Source: Pseudomonas lactucae (GTDB lineage Bacteria > Pseudomonadota > Gammaproteobacteria > Pseudomonadales > Pseudomonadaceae). Taken from it: a DNA stretch of 37,270 bases. Under the pieces are notes generated by a model, which saw only the letters and a program-made list of their open reading frames with translations, searched no databases and was not told the origin of the DNA. Location of the stretch: contig NZ_JAFHKI010000082.1 in the NCBI RefSeq assembly GCF_016937615.1, positions 1 to 37,270 of the forward strand. Direction: 5' to 3'. Position numbers and translations under genes: made by a program. This document shows, piece after piece, positions 17,476-25,256 of this stretch (the first letter of the stretch is position 1; every line of letters begins with the position of its first letter).

Positions 17476-18438
17476 TCAGGCGCGCGCGCAGGCGGGAATC
17501 GCAGCACGCGCGGTTTGGGAGGGCAACTCGGCGAACAGGGCGTGGTACTCCTCGGCGAAATGGCTGAGGTGATAGAAACCCCATTGGGCGGCGGCATCGC
17601 CGATCGAGAGACGGGACGCGGCGGTCGACATCAAGGCACGGCGCACCCCATTGAGCCGCACCGAGCGCAGGTAGTTCAGCGGTGTGGTCTCGGCCACCGC
17701 GCGAAAGCTGTTCTGCACGGTGCGTCGACTCACCTGGAGGCGCTCGCACAATTGGATCACGCTGGGCACGTTGAGCATCTCGGCGGTGGTCAGCCGGTGG
17801 CATTTCTCGACGATGAAACTGCGGGTGGAACTCGGGCTACGCTGCTGCTTGTCACAGGCCGGGTCGGTGAGCAGCTGCATCAACTCATCGAGCAGAGCCT
17901 GCTCCAGCCTGGGCTCACACCCGCTGTCGGGCGCCTGGTCGGTCACCGCCAGGGACAGCATCGCCAGCAATCGCCCTCGGGCCTGGGCAAAGCGCTGCGC
18001 GCAGACCCGGATCACCGGCTGACGCAGCAACCGACTGATCTCCTTGGCCGACGCCGTGTGCGCCAACGCCTGCTCGAACCATTCGCGCTCGAACGTGACG
18101 GACAACAGCTCCATGCCCATCGGCATATGGAACATGAACTCCTCGCCGCCGTGCAGAAAAAACAGGCTGCTGTCGTCCACCTCGCGACCCTGCATGCGCG
18201 TCGAACCCGGCACGCTGATCGGCACGGCGAAGCACATCTTGCCGCGCGGCGCCACGCCATGCTGCACCACGCGCTGGTTGATCTGCTCACGGAACACGTG
18301 GCAACGCGCGGTCGTCAGTTGCATCAAAGAACTTTCGGCCAGGCCGGCGGTTAACTGGCTGTAGTCCTGGCTCCACTCCTGAACAGTGGCCGCATGTACA
18401 TGGATATCGCGAAAGTGGCTGACATGGTGATTTGTCAT
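17476..18438 (-). CDS. AraC-family transcriptional regulator (paralogue of the first)
   Basis: A 320-residue AraC-type regulator. The C-terminal DNA-binding domain reads SVIQLCERLQVSRRTVQNSFRAV...WGFYHLSHFAEEYHALFAELPSQT. The N-terminal half shares WSQDYSQL and RVVQHGVAPRGKMCFAVPIS with the regulator at 20-973. Start MTNHHVSHFRD at 18438 was chosen because it parallels the MTN start of that paralogue; the open frame continues to 18531 without family likeness. It diverges from the aminotransferase gene (213 bp), its likely target, and converges with the chemoreceptor. Confidence 0.92.
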   Translation of the reverse strand: MTNHHVSHFRDIHVHAATVQEWSQDYSQLTAGLAESSLMQLTTARCHVFREQINQRVVQHGVAPRGKMCFAVPISVPGSTRMQGREVDDSSLFFLHGGEEFMFHMPMGMELLSVTFEREWFEQALAHTASAKEISRLLRQPVIRVCAQRFAQARGRLLAMLSLAVTDQAPDSGCEPRLEQALLDELMQLLTDPACDKQQRSPSSTRSFIVEKCHRLTTAEMLNVPSVIQLCERLQVSRRTVQNSFRAVAETTPLNYLRSVRLNGVRRALMSTAASRLSIGDAAAQWGFYHLSHFAEEYHALFAELPSQTARAAIPACARA

Positions 18439-18651
18439 GATGCGTAAAACCTCTGTCGATATCAGGTTTTTAGCCCGCAATGTTTGCGATATTCCCACAC
18501 AGAAAAAATATTGCAAAATTCTTTCTGCCATTGGCCATTCGTCGACAACTGCGCGCTTTTCCCTGCGTCGATTTGCCGATTCGGGCTAACGGTCAAGGCT
18601 TCACCATGAGAATGATCGGCACACTGAAAACCGTCAGCCAGAGAGTTCGTC

Positions 18652-20028
18652 ATGAGTGAGTCCAAACTAGAAGCCCTGCATTTCGCGGATGCCCCGCGCA
18701 TGATTTCCAAAACCCTGCCCGGCCCCATGACCCGCGAGGCGCTGGCGCTGTCGGCGCGTACGGAGTCGATGGCGCGCGGCGGCGGGCGCATGCCGATCGC
18801 GATGGACCGCGCGTTCGGCGCGACCTTCAAGGACCCTGACGGCAACACTTACATCGACTTGTCCGCGGGCGTGGGCGTCAGCAGCGTCGGCCGCTGCCAC
18901 CCGAAGGTGGTGCAGGCCATCCGCGACCAATCCGAAGTGCTGATGCACGCCCTGGAAATCAACAGCACCCGCCGCACCGCACTCGCAGCCAAACTTTCCG
19001 AGATCGCGCCCGAAGGCCTGCGCGGCGACTGCATCACGTTCTTTACACAAAGCGGCAGCGATGCGTTGGAGGCGGCAGTCAAGTTCGCCAAACGTATCAC
19101 CGGGCGTCACCAGATCCTCGCCTTCCACGGCGGCTACCACGGTGTGTGGAACGCCTCTGGCGCGCTCACCACCGGCACGGCCTACCGCAAGGGCTATGGC
19201 CCGATGATGGGCGGCGTGATCCATGCGCCCTACCCCTACGCCTACCGCTTTCCTTTCGATACCACGCACCGCAGCGCCGAGCAGATCGCCGGCGACTACG
19301 TGGATTACCTGCTGAACAGCCCCTACACCGCCGCCGATGACGTGGCCGCCGTGATTGTCGAACCGGTGCAGGGCGAAGGCGGCTACGTGCCACCCTCGCC
19401 GGAGTTCCTGCAACTGCTGCGCAAAGCCTGCGACCGCGCCGGCGCGCTGCTGATCGTCGATGAAGTGCAATCCGGCGCAGGGCGCACCGGCAAGATGTGG
19501 GCGGTGGAGCATTCCGGCGTGAAGCCCGACATGCTCACGTTCGGCAAGGGCATCGGCAGCGACCTGCCGATGGCCGGGCTGATCATGCGCTCGGACCTGG
19601 CGGCCGCGATTCCCGACGGGTCGATGCCCAATACCTTCGCTGCCAACTCGCTGTCCGCGGCCGTGGCGTTGACCAACATTAGCATCCTGCAAGACCCGGA
19701 ACTCGGCCTGCTTGAACGCGCCCACACCCTGGGGCTGGAAGCGCAGGCACACATACGCGGTTTCAACAGCCGATGGGTGGGTGAAGTGCGCGGCCGTGGC
19801 CTGATGATCGGTATCGAACTGGTCGAAGACGCCGCCACCAAGACGCCGCTGGCGGGCGAAAAAATCGGCCGGCTGATGGGCTACCTGATGAACCACGGCG
19901 TACTGATGATCCCGTGCGGCCGCTACGGCAACGTCATGCGCGTGATGCCATCGCTGACGATCCCGCGCGCGATGTTCTTCAAGGCGCTGGACATCTTCGG
20001 CGACGCCCTGGCCTCCCTCGAGGCATGA
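18652..20028 (+). CDS. Class III (PLP-dependent) aminotransferase
   Basis: A 458-residue fold-type I aminotransferase of the omega-amino acid/4-aminobutyrate class. Visible: the cofactor-phosphate loop QSGSDALEAAVKFA (133-146), FHGGYHG (158-164), VEPVQGEGGY (236-245), the pyridine-nitrogen Asp270 (LLIVDEVQSGAGRTG) and Schiff-base Lys299 (TFGKGIGSDLP). It should move the amino group from an amine or omega-amino acid to a 2-oxo acid, giving an aldehyde. The next gene, an aldehyde dehydrogenase 37 bp on, would oxidise that product, a common amine catabolism pairing. The substrate is not determined. The divergent AraC protein is the likely regulator. Confidence 0.95.
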   Translation: MSESKLEALHFADAPRMISKTLPGPMTREALALSARTESMARGGGRMPIAMDRAFGATFKDPDGNTYIDLSAGVGVSSVGRCHPKVVQAIRDQSEVLMHALEINSTRRTALAAKLSEIAPEGLRGDCITFFTQSGSDALEAAVKFAKRITGRHQILAFHGGYHGVWNASGALTTGTAYRKGYGPMMGGVIHAPYPYAYRFPFDTTHRSAEQIAGDYVDYLLNSPYTAADDVAAVIVEPVQGEGGYVPPSPEFLQLLRKACDRAGALLIVDEVQSGAGRTGKMWAVEHSGVKPDMLTFGKGIGSDLPMAGLIMRSDLAAAIPDGSMPNTFAANSLSAAVALTNISILQDPELGLLERAHTLGLEAQAHIRGFNSRWVGEVRGRGLMIGIELVEDAATKTPLAGEKIGRLMGYLMNHGVLMIPCGRYGNVMRVMPSLTIPRAMFFKALDIFGDALASLEA

Positions 20029-20065
20029 GGTGTATGCCTCCTGCTCATCACCCCTGGACACTCAC

Positions 20066-21520
20066 ATGAATCAACACCTGAACCACTTCATCCAAGGCGC
20101 GCCGCGCGAAGCCAGCGACGGTGGGCGCATCCCGCTCATCGACCCTGTGACCGAACAGATATACGGCAGTTGCGCACGCGGCACCGTCGACGATGTGGCG
20201 CGTGCCGTGGCAGCGGCACACGCCCAGCTTGAGGGCGGAGATTGGAGCCGGCTCGACGGCGCCCAGCGTGGTCGACTGCTGTCGAAACTGGCCGACCTGG
20301 TGGAGCGTGACAGCGAGGTGCTGGCCGACATGGACGCCAGCGCCATCGGTCGCTCCCCCCTCGAACCGCGCCGGATGGACCTGCCCAATGCCATCGCCAA
20401 CCTGCGCGCCGCCGCCGGCTGGGCCAACCAGCTGGAGGGCCGCACCATCCCTACCGGCGGTTACTTCGGCAGCAAGACGCTCTCGTACACGGTGCGCGAA
20501 CCGGTGGGCGTAGTAGGCGCCATCGTGCCGTGGAATTCACCGCTGATGATCACCGTGTGGAAGCTCGCCGCACTGCTGGCGGCAGGTTGTACCGTGGTGG
20601 TCAAACCCGCGGAAGAGACCCCACAGTCGGCCCTGCACCTGGCGGTGCTGGCGCAGGAAGCGGGCTTTCCGGATGGCGTGATCAACGTGGTCACCGGCTA
20701 CGGCGCGCAAGTGGGCCGCGCCCTGTGCGAGCACCCACACGTCGCCAAAATCAGCTTCACCGGCAGCCCCGAGGCCGGGCGCGAGATCCAGCGCACCGCC
20801 GGCGTGCTGTTCAAGCACGTAGCACTGGAGCTGGGCGGCAAAAGCCCGCAGATCGTGTTCGACGACGCGCTATTCGATGACGCGCTGTTCGGCTGCGCAC
20901 TGGGCCTGTTCGTCAACCAGGGGCAGATCTGTGCCTCCGGTTCGCGCATCCTGGTCCAGCGCAGCCTGGCCGAACGCTTCGCCGCCGCACTGGCCGATGC
21001 CGCACGCGCGGTCAAGGTCGGTGACCCACGCGAGCCCGACGTGCAAATGGGACCGGTGGCCAAGAAAGCGCAGTTCGACCGCGTCAACCGTTACATCCAG
21101 CTGGGTATCGATCAGGGCGCAACGCTGCTGGCCGGCGGGGTCTCCACCCCTGGGCAAGGCTGGTTCGTACGCCCGACGATCTTCGCCAACGCGCGCAACG
21201 ACATGGCGATCGCCCAGGACGAAATCTTCGGGCCGGTCGGCACGGTGATCACGTTCGACAGCGAAGCAGAGGCCGTGGCCCTGGCCAACGACTGCGCTTA
21301 CGGCCTGGCGGCCACGGTCTGGACCACCGACCTGGCACGCGCGCACCGCGTGGCCGCGCAGGTCAAGGCCGGCGCCATCGGCATCAACTGCTGGAGCCCA
21401 CTGGACGCCAACCTGCCCTGGGGTGGCGTCAAGGCCAGCGGTCTGGGTCGTGAAGGCGGGTTTGGCGGCGCGCAGGCCTACACCGAGGAAAAAGTCATCA
21501 CCGTGCTGCTGCCCGACTAA
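20066..21520 (+). CDS. Aldehyde dehydrogenase
   Basis: A 484-residue aldehyde dehydrogenase. Catalytic set: Asn157 (VPWNSP), Lys180 (VKPAEETP), GSPEAG (233-238), Glu255 (LELGGKSP), Cys289 (NQGQICASGSR) and DEIFGPV. The family's usual ...E.GKP segment is altered to DMDASAIGRSPLEPRRMD (about 88-105). The ATG at 20066 gives the normal family N-terminus (FIQGAPREASDG); a GTG at 20030 is in frame but adds residues without family likeness. The Shine-Dalgarno sequence is weak, which suggests coupling to the aminotransferase. Confidence 0.94.
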   Translation: MNQHLNHFIQGAPREASDGGRIPLIDPVTEQIYGSCARGTVDDVARAVAAAHAQLEGGDWSRLDGAQRGRLLSKLADLVERDSEVLADMDASAIGRSPLEPRRMDLPNAIANLRAAAGWANQLEGRTIPTGGYFGSKTLSYTVREPVGVVGAIVPWNSPLMITVWKLAALLAAGCTVVVKPAEETPQSALHLAVLAQEAGFPDGVINVVTGYGAQVGRALCEHPHVAKISFTGSPEAGREIQRTAGVLFKHVALELGGKSPQIVFDDALFDDALFGCALGLFVNQGQICASGSRILVQRSLAERFAAALADAARAVKVGDPREPDVQMGPVAKKAQFDRVNRYIQLGIDQGATLLAGGVSTPGQGWFVRPTIFANARNDMAIAQDEIFGPVGTVITFDSEAEAVALANDCAYGLAATVWTTDLARAHRVAAQVKAGAIGINCWSPLDANLPWGGVKASGLGREGGFGGAQAYTEEKVITVLLPD

Positions 21521-21618
21521 ACCCACGTCCCACCCAGCCACCCTGCGGCCCTCTGCCTGCGGGGCGGCCATCCAACCGTGCATTCCTCACGCCTTAGATG
21601 ATCAATGGAGAGCCTGCG

Positions 21619-22182
21619 ATGAACCCGATAGATCAACCGACAATAGATCGGTATCCGACCTCCCTGCGCGTCTTGCACTGGGTCCGTGCCGTGCTCATCC
21701 TGGGCCTGCTCTGGGCGGGCTGGCACATGACCGGCCTGAACGATGAAGTGGCAAGCAAATACGCGCTCTATTACCCCTGGCACAAATCCTTCGGCGTGCT
21801 GACGTTTTTGTTGGTGCTCACCCAGATCGCCCTGCGCTGGCGGGCACCGAGCATTCCGCAACCGCTGGAAACCCTGGCCCCGCACGAACGGATGTTGTCC
21901 AGGCTCACGCAACGCGTCATGTATGCGCTATTGGTGATCGTGCCGTTGATGGGCTACTCCATGTCGAGCACTTACACCATGAGTGATGGGGTGTTCTTTT
22001 TCGGAGTGAACCTGCCGGAGCTGCTGCCCAAGAATGACGCCTGGTTTGTCGTCTTCCAATGGCTGCACAAAATACTCGCCTATACCCTGCTCGGGCTGAT
22101 CGTGCTGCATGTGGTGGGCGCCCTCAAGCATCGGTTTTACGACCGAGACCCTCGTAACGATGTTCTGCGCCGCATGCTCTGA
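21619..22182 (+). CDS. Cytochrome b561
   Basis: A 187-residue inner-membrane diheme cytochrome b561 with four hydrophobic helices. Candidate heme-iron ligands are His20 (LRVLHWVRA), His55 (YYPWHKSFG), His150 (WLHKILAY) and His164 (IVLHVVGALKHRF), in the usual pattern of helices 1, 2 and 4. Such proteins pass electrons between ubiquinone and periplasmic or superoxide partners. GGAG at 21606-21609 favours the ATG at 21619 over the in-frame ATG at 21598. It is 98 bp downstream of the aldehyde dehydrogenase; co-transcription is possible but not needed. Confidence 0.93.
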   Translation: MNPIDQPTIDRYPTSLRVLHWVRAVLILGLLWAGWHMTGLNDEVASKYALYYPWHKSFGVLTFLLVLTQIALRWRAPSIPQPLETLAPHERMLSRLTQRVMYALLVIVPLMGYSMSSTYTMSDGVFFFGVNLPELLPKNDAWFVVFQWLHKILAYTLLGLIVLHVVGALKHRFYDRDPRNDVLRRML

Positions 22183-22189
22183 CCGGATG

Positions 22190-22216
22190 AGGCGTTGGCG
22201 CAAGATGCCAACGCCT
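22190..22216 (+). terminator. Hairpin after cytochrome b561
   Basis: AGGCGTTGGC and GCCAACGCCT form a perfect 10-bp stem with a 7-base loop, 7 bp past the stop codon. Only a short T stretch follows, so termination may be weak or serve 3'-end protection. Confidence 0.6.
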
Positions 22217-22310
22217 TGCGCGAACGCTGGATGAAAAATTTGCCGTGGCCAATTGTAAGGAGGGGAATAGAACGCAGCAGTAGACGGATGCCAGTGAAAT
22301 ACTGCAGACG

Positions 22311-22338
22311 AAAAAAAGCCCGCTCAATGAGCGGGCTT
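22311..22338 (-). terminator. Rho-independent terminator of the tRNA unit
   Basis: AAGCCCGCTC-AAT-GAGCGGGCTT is a perfect 10-bp stem. Read on the minus strand it is followed by a run of seven T. It lies about 40 bp beyond the tRNA-Asp 3' end. Confidence 0.85.
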
Positions 22339-22379
22339 CTTGTGGCGGCCTGGCGTTCAGCGTTCCAGGTAACCGAATA

Positions 22380-22456
22380 TGGCGCAGCGGACGGGACTCG
22401 AACCCGCGACCCCCGGCGTGACAGGCCGGTATTCTAACCGACTGAACTACCGCTGC
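22380..22456 (-). tRNA. tRNA-Asp (GTC)
   Basis: A 77-base tRNA on the minus strand. The acceptor arms are GCAGCGG and CCGCTGC, followed by discriminator G and an encoded CCA. D-arm TAGTTCAGTCGGTTAGA, anticodon loop CTGTCAC with anticodon GTC, and T-arm GCGGGTTCGAGTCCCGT are all intact. It lies 19 bp after tRNA-Val, in the same transcript. Confidence 0.97.
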
Positions 22457-22475
22457 GCGTAACACATGAAGCGAA

Positions 22476-22551
22476 TGGTGGGTGATGACGGGATCGAACC
22501 GCCGACCCTCTGCTTGTAAGGCAGATGCTCTCCCAGCTGAGCTAATCACCC
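22476..22551 (-). tRNA. tRNA-Val (TAC)
   Basis: A 76-base tRNA on the minus strand. The acceptor arms GGGTGAT and ATCACCC pair fully, and CCA is encoded. D-arm TAGCTCAGCTGGGAGAGC, anticodon loop CTTACAA (TAC) and T-arm GGCGGTTCGATCCCGTC are intact. It is the first gene of the two-tRNA unit. Confidence 0.97.
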
Positions 22552-22571
22552 TTCGTCTCGGTGTGGCGCGC

Positions 22572-22600
22572 ATTCTACGGAGCGACCCTGGGTCTGGCAA
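22572..22600 (-). promoter_or_regulatory. Sigma70 promoter of the tRNA-Val/tRNA-Asp unit
   Basis: On the minus strand TTGCCA (22600-22595) and TAGAAT (22577-22572) are separated by exactly 17 bp. A GC-rich stretch (GCGCGCC) follows the -10, typical of stringently controlled stable-RNA promoters. The first tRNA base is 20 bp further on. Confidence 0.85.
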
Positions 22601-22710
22601 GCACTTTCTTAAATCTTTTTTTTGAGGCCTTCCAATGGCTTAGGCAGGGTTGGCCTGAGCCTCTATCAAGAGAATAATGCCCCCCTTTGTATAAAGGAGA
22701 GACTCACCCC

Positions 22711-23631
22711 ATGTGGTTCAAGAACCTGCTTATCTATCGCCTGACCCAAGATCTGCCTGTTGATGCCGAGGCGTTGGAAGCGGCCATGGCCACCAAGCTG
22801 GCGCGCCCTTGTGCAAGCCAGGAGTTGACTACTTACGGTTTCGTCGCGCCGTTCGGTAAAGGCGAAGACGCGCCCCTGGTACACGTCAGCGGCGACTTCC
22901 TGTTGATCGCCGCACGCAAGGAAGAACGCATCCTGCCGGGCAGTGTCGTGCGTGACGCGCTCAAAGAGAAAGTCGAAGAAATCGAGGCCGAGCAAATGCG
23001 CAAGGTCTACAAGAAGGAACGCGACCAGATCAAGGATGAAATCATCCAGGCCTTCCTGCCGCGCGCGTTTATCCGTCGCTCGTCGACCTTCGCCGCCATC
23101 GCGCCGAAACAAGGCCTGATCCTGGTGAACTCGGCCAGCCCGAAACGCGCCGAAGACTTGCTGTCGACCCTGCGTGAAGTGATCGGCACCCTGCCGGTAC
23201 GCCCACTCACGGTGAAAACCGCACCGACCGCAATCATGACCGACTGGGTCACTACCCAGAAACCGGCGGATGATTTCTTCGTCCTCGACGAATGCGAACT
23301 GCGCGACACCCACGAAGACGGCGGCATTGTGCGTTGCAAGCGCCAGGACCTGACCGGCGAAGAAATCCAACTGCACCTGACCACCGGCAAGGTCGTGACG
23401 CAACTGTCCCTGGCCTGGCAAGACAAGCTGTCCTTCATGCTCGACGACAAAATGACCGTCAAGCGCCTGAAGTTCGAAGACCTGCTGCAAGACCAGGCGG
23501 AACAGGACGGCGGCGACGAGGCACTGGGCCAACTGGATGCCAGCTTTACCCTGATGATGCTGACCTTTGGCGAGTTCTTGCCGGCGTTGGTTGAGGCACT
23601 GGGCGGCGAAGAAACGCCACAGGGTATCTAA
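22711..23631 (+). CDS. rdgC: Recombination-associated protein RdgC
   Basis: A 306-residue RdgC, a nucleoid-associated protein that forms a ring around double-stranded DNA and restrains RecA. The characteristic start [30 protein letters not shown], the basic helix [16 protein letters not shown] (about 96-111) and the C-terminal [14 protein letters not shown] are all present. The length equals the usual family size. An in-frame ATG at 22687 would add eight residues before MWFKN; family N-termini argue for 22711. It diverges from the tRNA unit. Confidence 0.97.
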   Translation: MWFKNLLIYRLTQDLPVDAEALEAAMATKLARPCASQELTTYGFVAPFGKGEDAPLVHVSGDFLLIAARKEERILPGSVVRDALKEKVEEIEAEQMRKVYKKERDQIKDEIIQAFLPRAFIRRSSTFAAIAPKQGLILVNSASPKRAEDLLSTLREVIGTLPVRPLTVKTAPTAIMTDWVTTQKPADDFFVLDECELRDTHEDGGIVRCKRQDLTGEEIQLHLTTGKVVTQLSLAWQDKLSFMLDDKMTVKRLKFEDLLQDQAEQDGGDEALGQLDASFTLMMLTFGEFLPALVEALGGEETPQGI

Positions 23632-23641
23632 GCCGTGTGAA

Positions 23642-23699
23642 GATCAAAATGTGGGAGGGGCGGTGCGACGATTCGACTTGCTCCCTCCCATATTTGATC
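23642..23699. repeat. REP palindrome (variant with 16-bp insert)
   Basis: An imperfect hairpin between rdgC and the BASS gene: GATCAAA and TGGGAGGG pair with CCCTCCCA and TTTGATC. The centre carries CGGTGCGACGATTCGA (23661-23676), also found, with one change, in the REP at 25194-25233. It probably serves as a transcript-end structure. Confidence 0.75.
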
Positions 23700-23738
23700 G
23701 CATTTGCACTCCAAGAATTTAATAACAAGGACCTCCCC

Positions 23739-24704
23739 ATGCGCGCACTCGCCGCCATGAGCCGCTTCGTCGGCAATACCTTCGCCTACTGGGTGTTGAT
23801 TTTCGCCGTCGTGGCCTTTCTCGAACCCGGCTGGTTCATCGGCCTGAAAAGCGCCATCGTCCCGCTGCTGGGACTGGTGATGTTCGGCATGGGGCTGACC
23901 CTCAAACTCGACGATTTCGCCGAAGTCGCCCGCCATCCCTGGCGCGTGGCGCTGGGCGTGGTTGCGCACTTCGTGATCATGCCGGGCGTGGCCTGGGTGT
24001 TGTGTCAGGTGTTCCACTTGCCGCCGGAAATCGCCGTCGGCGTAATCCTGGTCGGTTGCTGCCCAAGCGGCACCTCGTCCAATGTGATGACCTGGCTCGC
24101 GCGCGGCGATCTGGCGTTGTCGGTGGCCATCGCCGCCGTCACCACCCTCCTCGCCCCGCTGCTTACCCCGGCGCTGATCTGGTTGTTGGCCTCGGCCTGG
24201 TTGCCAGTGTCGTTCATGGAGTTGTTCTGGTCGATCCTGCAAGTGGTACTGCTGCCGATCGTGCTCGGCGTGGTTGCGCAGCGCCTGCTCGGCACGCGGG
24301 TGCGCCATGCGGTGGAGGTGTTGCCGCTGGTGTCGGTGATCAGCATCGTGATCATCGTTGCGGCGGTGGTTGCCGCCAGCCAGGCGAAGATTGCCGAATC
24401 GGGCCTGCTGATCATGGCCGTGGTGATGTTGCACAACAGCTTCGGTTTTTTACTGGGTTACTTCACCGGCCGCGTGTTCAAGCTGCCCTTGGCGCAACGC
24501 AAATCGCTGGCGCTGGAAGTGGGCATGCAGAACTCCGGGCTGGGCGCCGCATTGGCCAGCGCGCACTTCTCGCCACTGGCGGCGGTGCCAAGCGCGCTGT
24601 TCAGCGTCTGGCACAATATTTCCGGGGCGTTGCTGTCGACCTACTTCCGGCGCATGAGCGAAAAGGAAGACCGCCGCATTTTGGAGAACACCCCGCAAAC
24701 TTGA
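23739..24704 (+). CDS. Bile acid:sodium symporter (BASS) family transporter
   Basis: A 321-residue inner-membrane transporter with about ten hydrophobic segments. The family signatures are visible: LVGCCPSGTSSNVMTWLARGDLALSVAIAAVTTLLAPLLTP (helix-crossing region near 105-145) and SLALEVGMQNSGLGAALASAHF (near 250-270). Bacterial relatives move pantoate, 2-oxo acids or other organic anions with Na+. AAGGA about 8 bases upstream selects the ATG at 23739 over an upstream in-frame start that would run through the REP. The substrate is unknown. Confidence 0.94.
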   Translation: MRALAAMSRFVGNTFAYWVLIFAVVAFLEPGWFIGLKSAIVPLLGLVMFGMGLTLKLDDFAEVARHPWRVALGVVAHFVIMPGVAWVLCQVFHLPPEIAVGVILVGCCPSGTSSNVMTWLARGDLALSVAIAAVTTLLAPLLTPALIWLLASAWLPVSFMELFWSILQVVLLPIVLGVVAQRLLGTRVRHAVEVLPLVSVISIVIIVAAVVAASQAKIAESGLLIMAVVMLHNSFGFLLGYFTGRVFKLPLAQRKSLALEVGMQNSGLGAALASAHFSPLAAVPSALFSVWHNISGALLSTYFRRMSEKEDRRILENTPQT

Positions 24705-24736
24705 TCGCCCGATCCGTTTTCGGCACTCTACGCGCT

Positions 24737-24790
24737 TCGCGGGGACGACCTCGCGACGCCAATGCGCGTTGACTCCGGGGACGACCCCGC
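24737..24790 (+). promoter_or_regulatory. Guanidine-II (mini-ykkC) riboswitch
   Basis: Two short hairpins each carry the invariant ACGA tetraloop of the ACGR type. Hairpin 1 is 24737-24756 (TCGCGGGG-ACGA-CCTCGCGA, 8 bp with one G-T pair). Hairpin 2 is 24776-24789 (CGGGG-ACGA-CCCCG). The linker is 19 bases. Hairpin 2 ends 11 bases before the GAGG Shine-Dalgarno of the next gene, which is a SugE/Gdx-type SMR exporter, the standard partner. Guanidinium binding brings the loops together and should expose the ribosome-binding site. Confidence 0.93.
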
Positions 24791-24809
24791 CTGAAGAAGC
24801 GAGGTCATC

Positions 24810-25124
24810 ATGTCCTGGATCATTCTGTTTTTTGCCGGGTTGTTCGAAGTCGGCTGGGCCGTGGGCCTTAAGTACACCGACGGCTTCAGCAAGCCGCTGC
24901 CCACCGTCCTGACGATTGTCGCCATGGCCATCAGCCTCGGCCTGCTGGGGTTGGCAGTCAAAGAGTTACCGCTGGGCACCGCTTATGCCGTGTGGACTGG
25001 CGTAGGTGCCGTGGGTACGGTGATTGCCGGGATTATCCTGTTTGGGGAATCCATGGCGTTATTCCGGTTGGCCAGTGTGGTGCTGATCATTTGCGGGCTC
25101 ATTGGCCTCAAGATCTCCACTTAA
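24810..25124 (+). CDS. sugE: SugE/Gdx-type guanidinium exporter (SMR family)
   Basis: A 104-residue small multidrug resistance protein with four hydrophobic helices. The essential Glu13 lies in the Gdx-style motif [17 protein letters not shown] (helix 1), and helix 3 has [17 protein letters not shown]. The Gdx branch exchanges guanidinium for protons as an antiparallel dimer. The guanidine-II riboswitch directly upstream strongly supports this branch rather than a quaternary ammonium EmrE type. GAGG at 24801-24804 serves the ATG. Confidence 0.97.
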   Translation: MSWIILFFAGLFEVGWAVGLKYTDGFSKPLPTVLTIVAMAISLGLLGLAVKELPLGTAYAVWTGVGAVGTVIAGIILFGESMALFRLASVVLIICGLIGLKIST

Positions 25125-25135
25125 GCCTCTACCGC

Positions 25136-25233
25136 CATCGGGAGCAAGCCCCCTCCCACACCAGACCGCGTATGTCAGAACAACTCGGTCAAATGAGGGA
25201 GGGGCGGTGCGACGGTTCGACTTGCCCCCGATG
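25136..25233. repeat. Pair of inverted REP elements
   Basis: One REP unit (25136-25160, minus-oriented) and a second (25194-25233, plus-oriented) face each other, with CATCGGG and CCCGATG as outer ends. The second has the 16-bp insert CGGTGCGACGGTTCGA. They separate the convergent sugE and lplT-plsC genes and are likely a bidirectional transcript end. Confidence 0.75.
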
Positions 25234-25256
25234 AGACCAGAACATCCAGCACAGAA

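Noticed and set aside
20867..20897. Tandem DDALF-DDALF in the third aldehyde dehydrogenase
   Set aside because: The two 15-bp units differ at several wobble positions and the family has a similar acidic, Ala-rich stretch here, so recent duplication is not supported.
22380..22551. tRNA pair as integration site of a mobile element
   Set aside because: No integrase gene and no repeated tRNA 3' end is visible on either side within the window.
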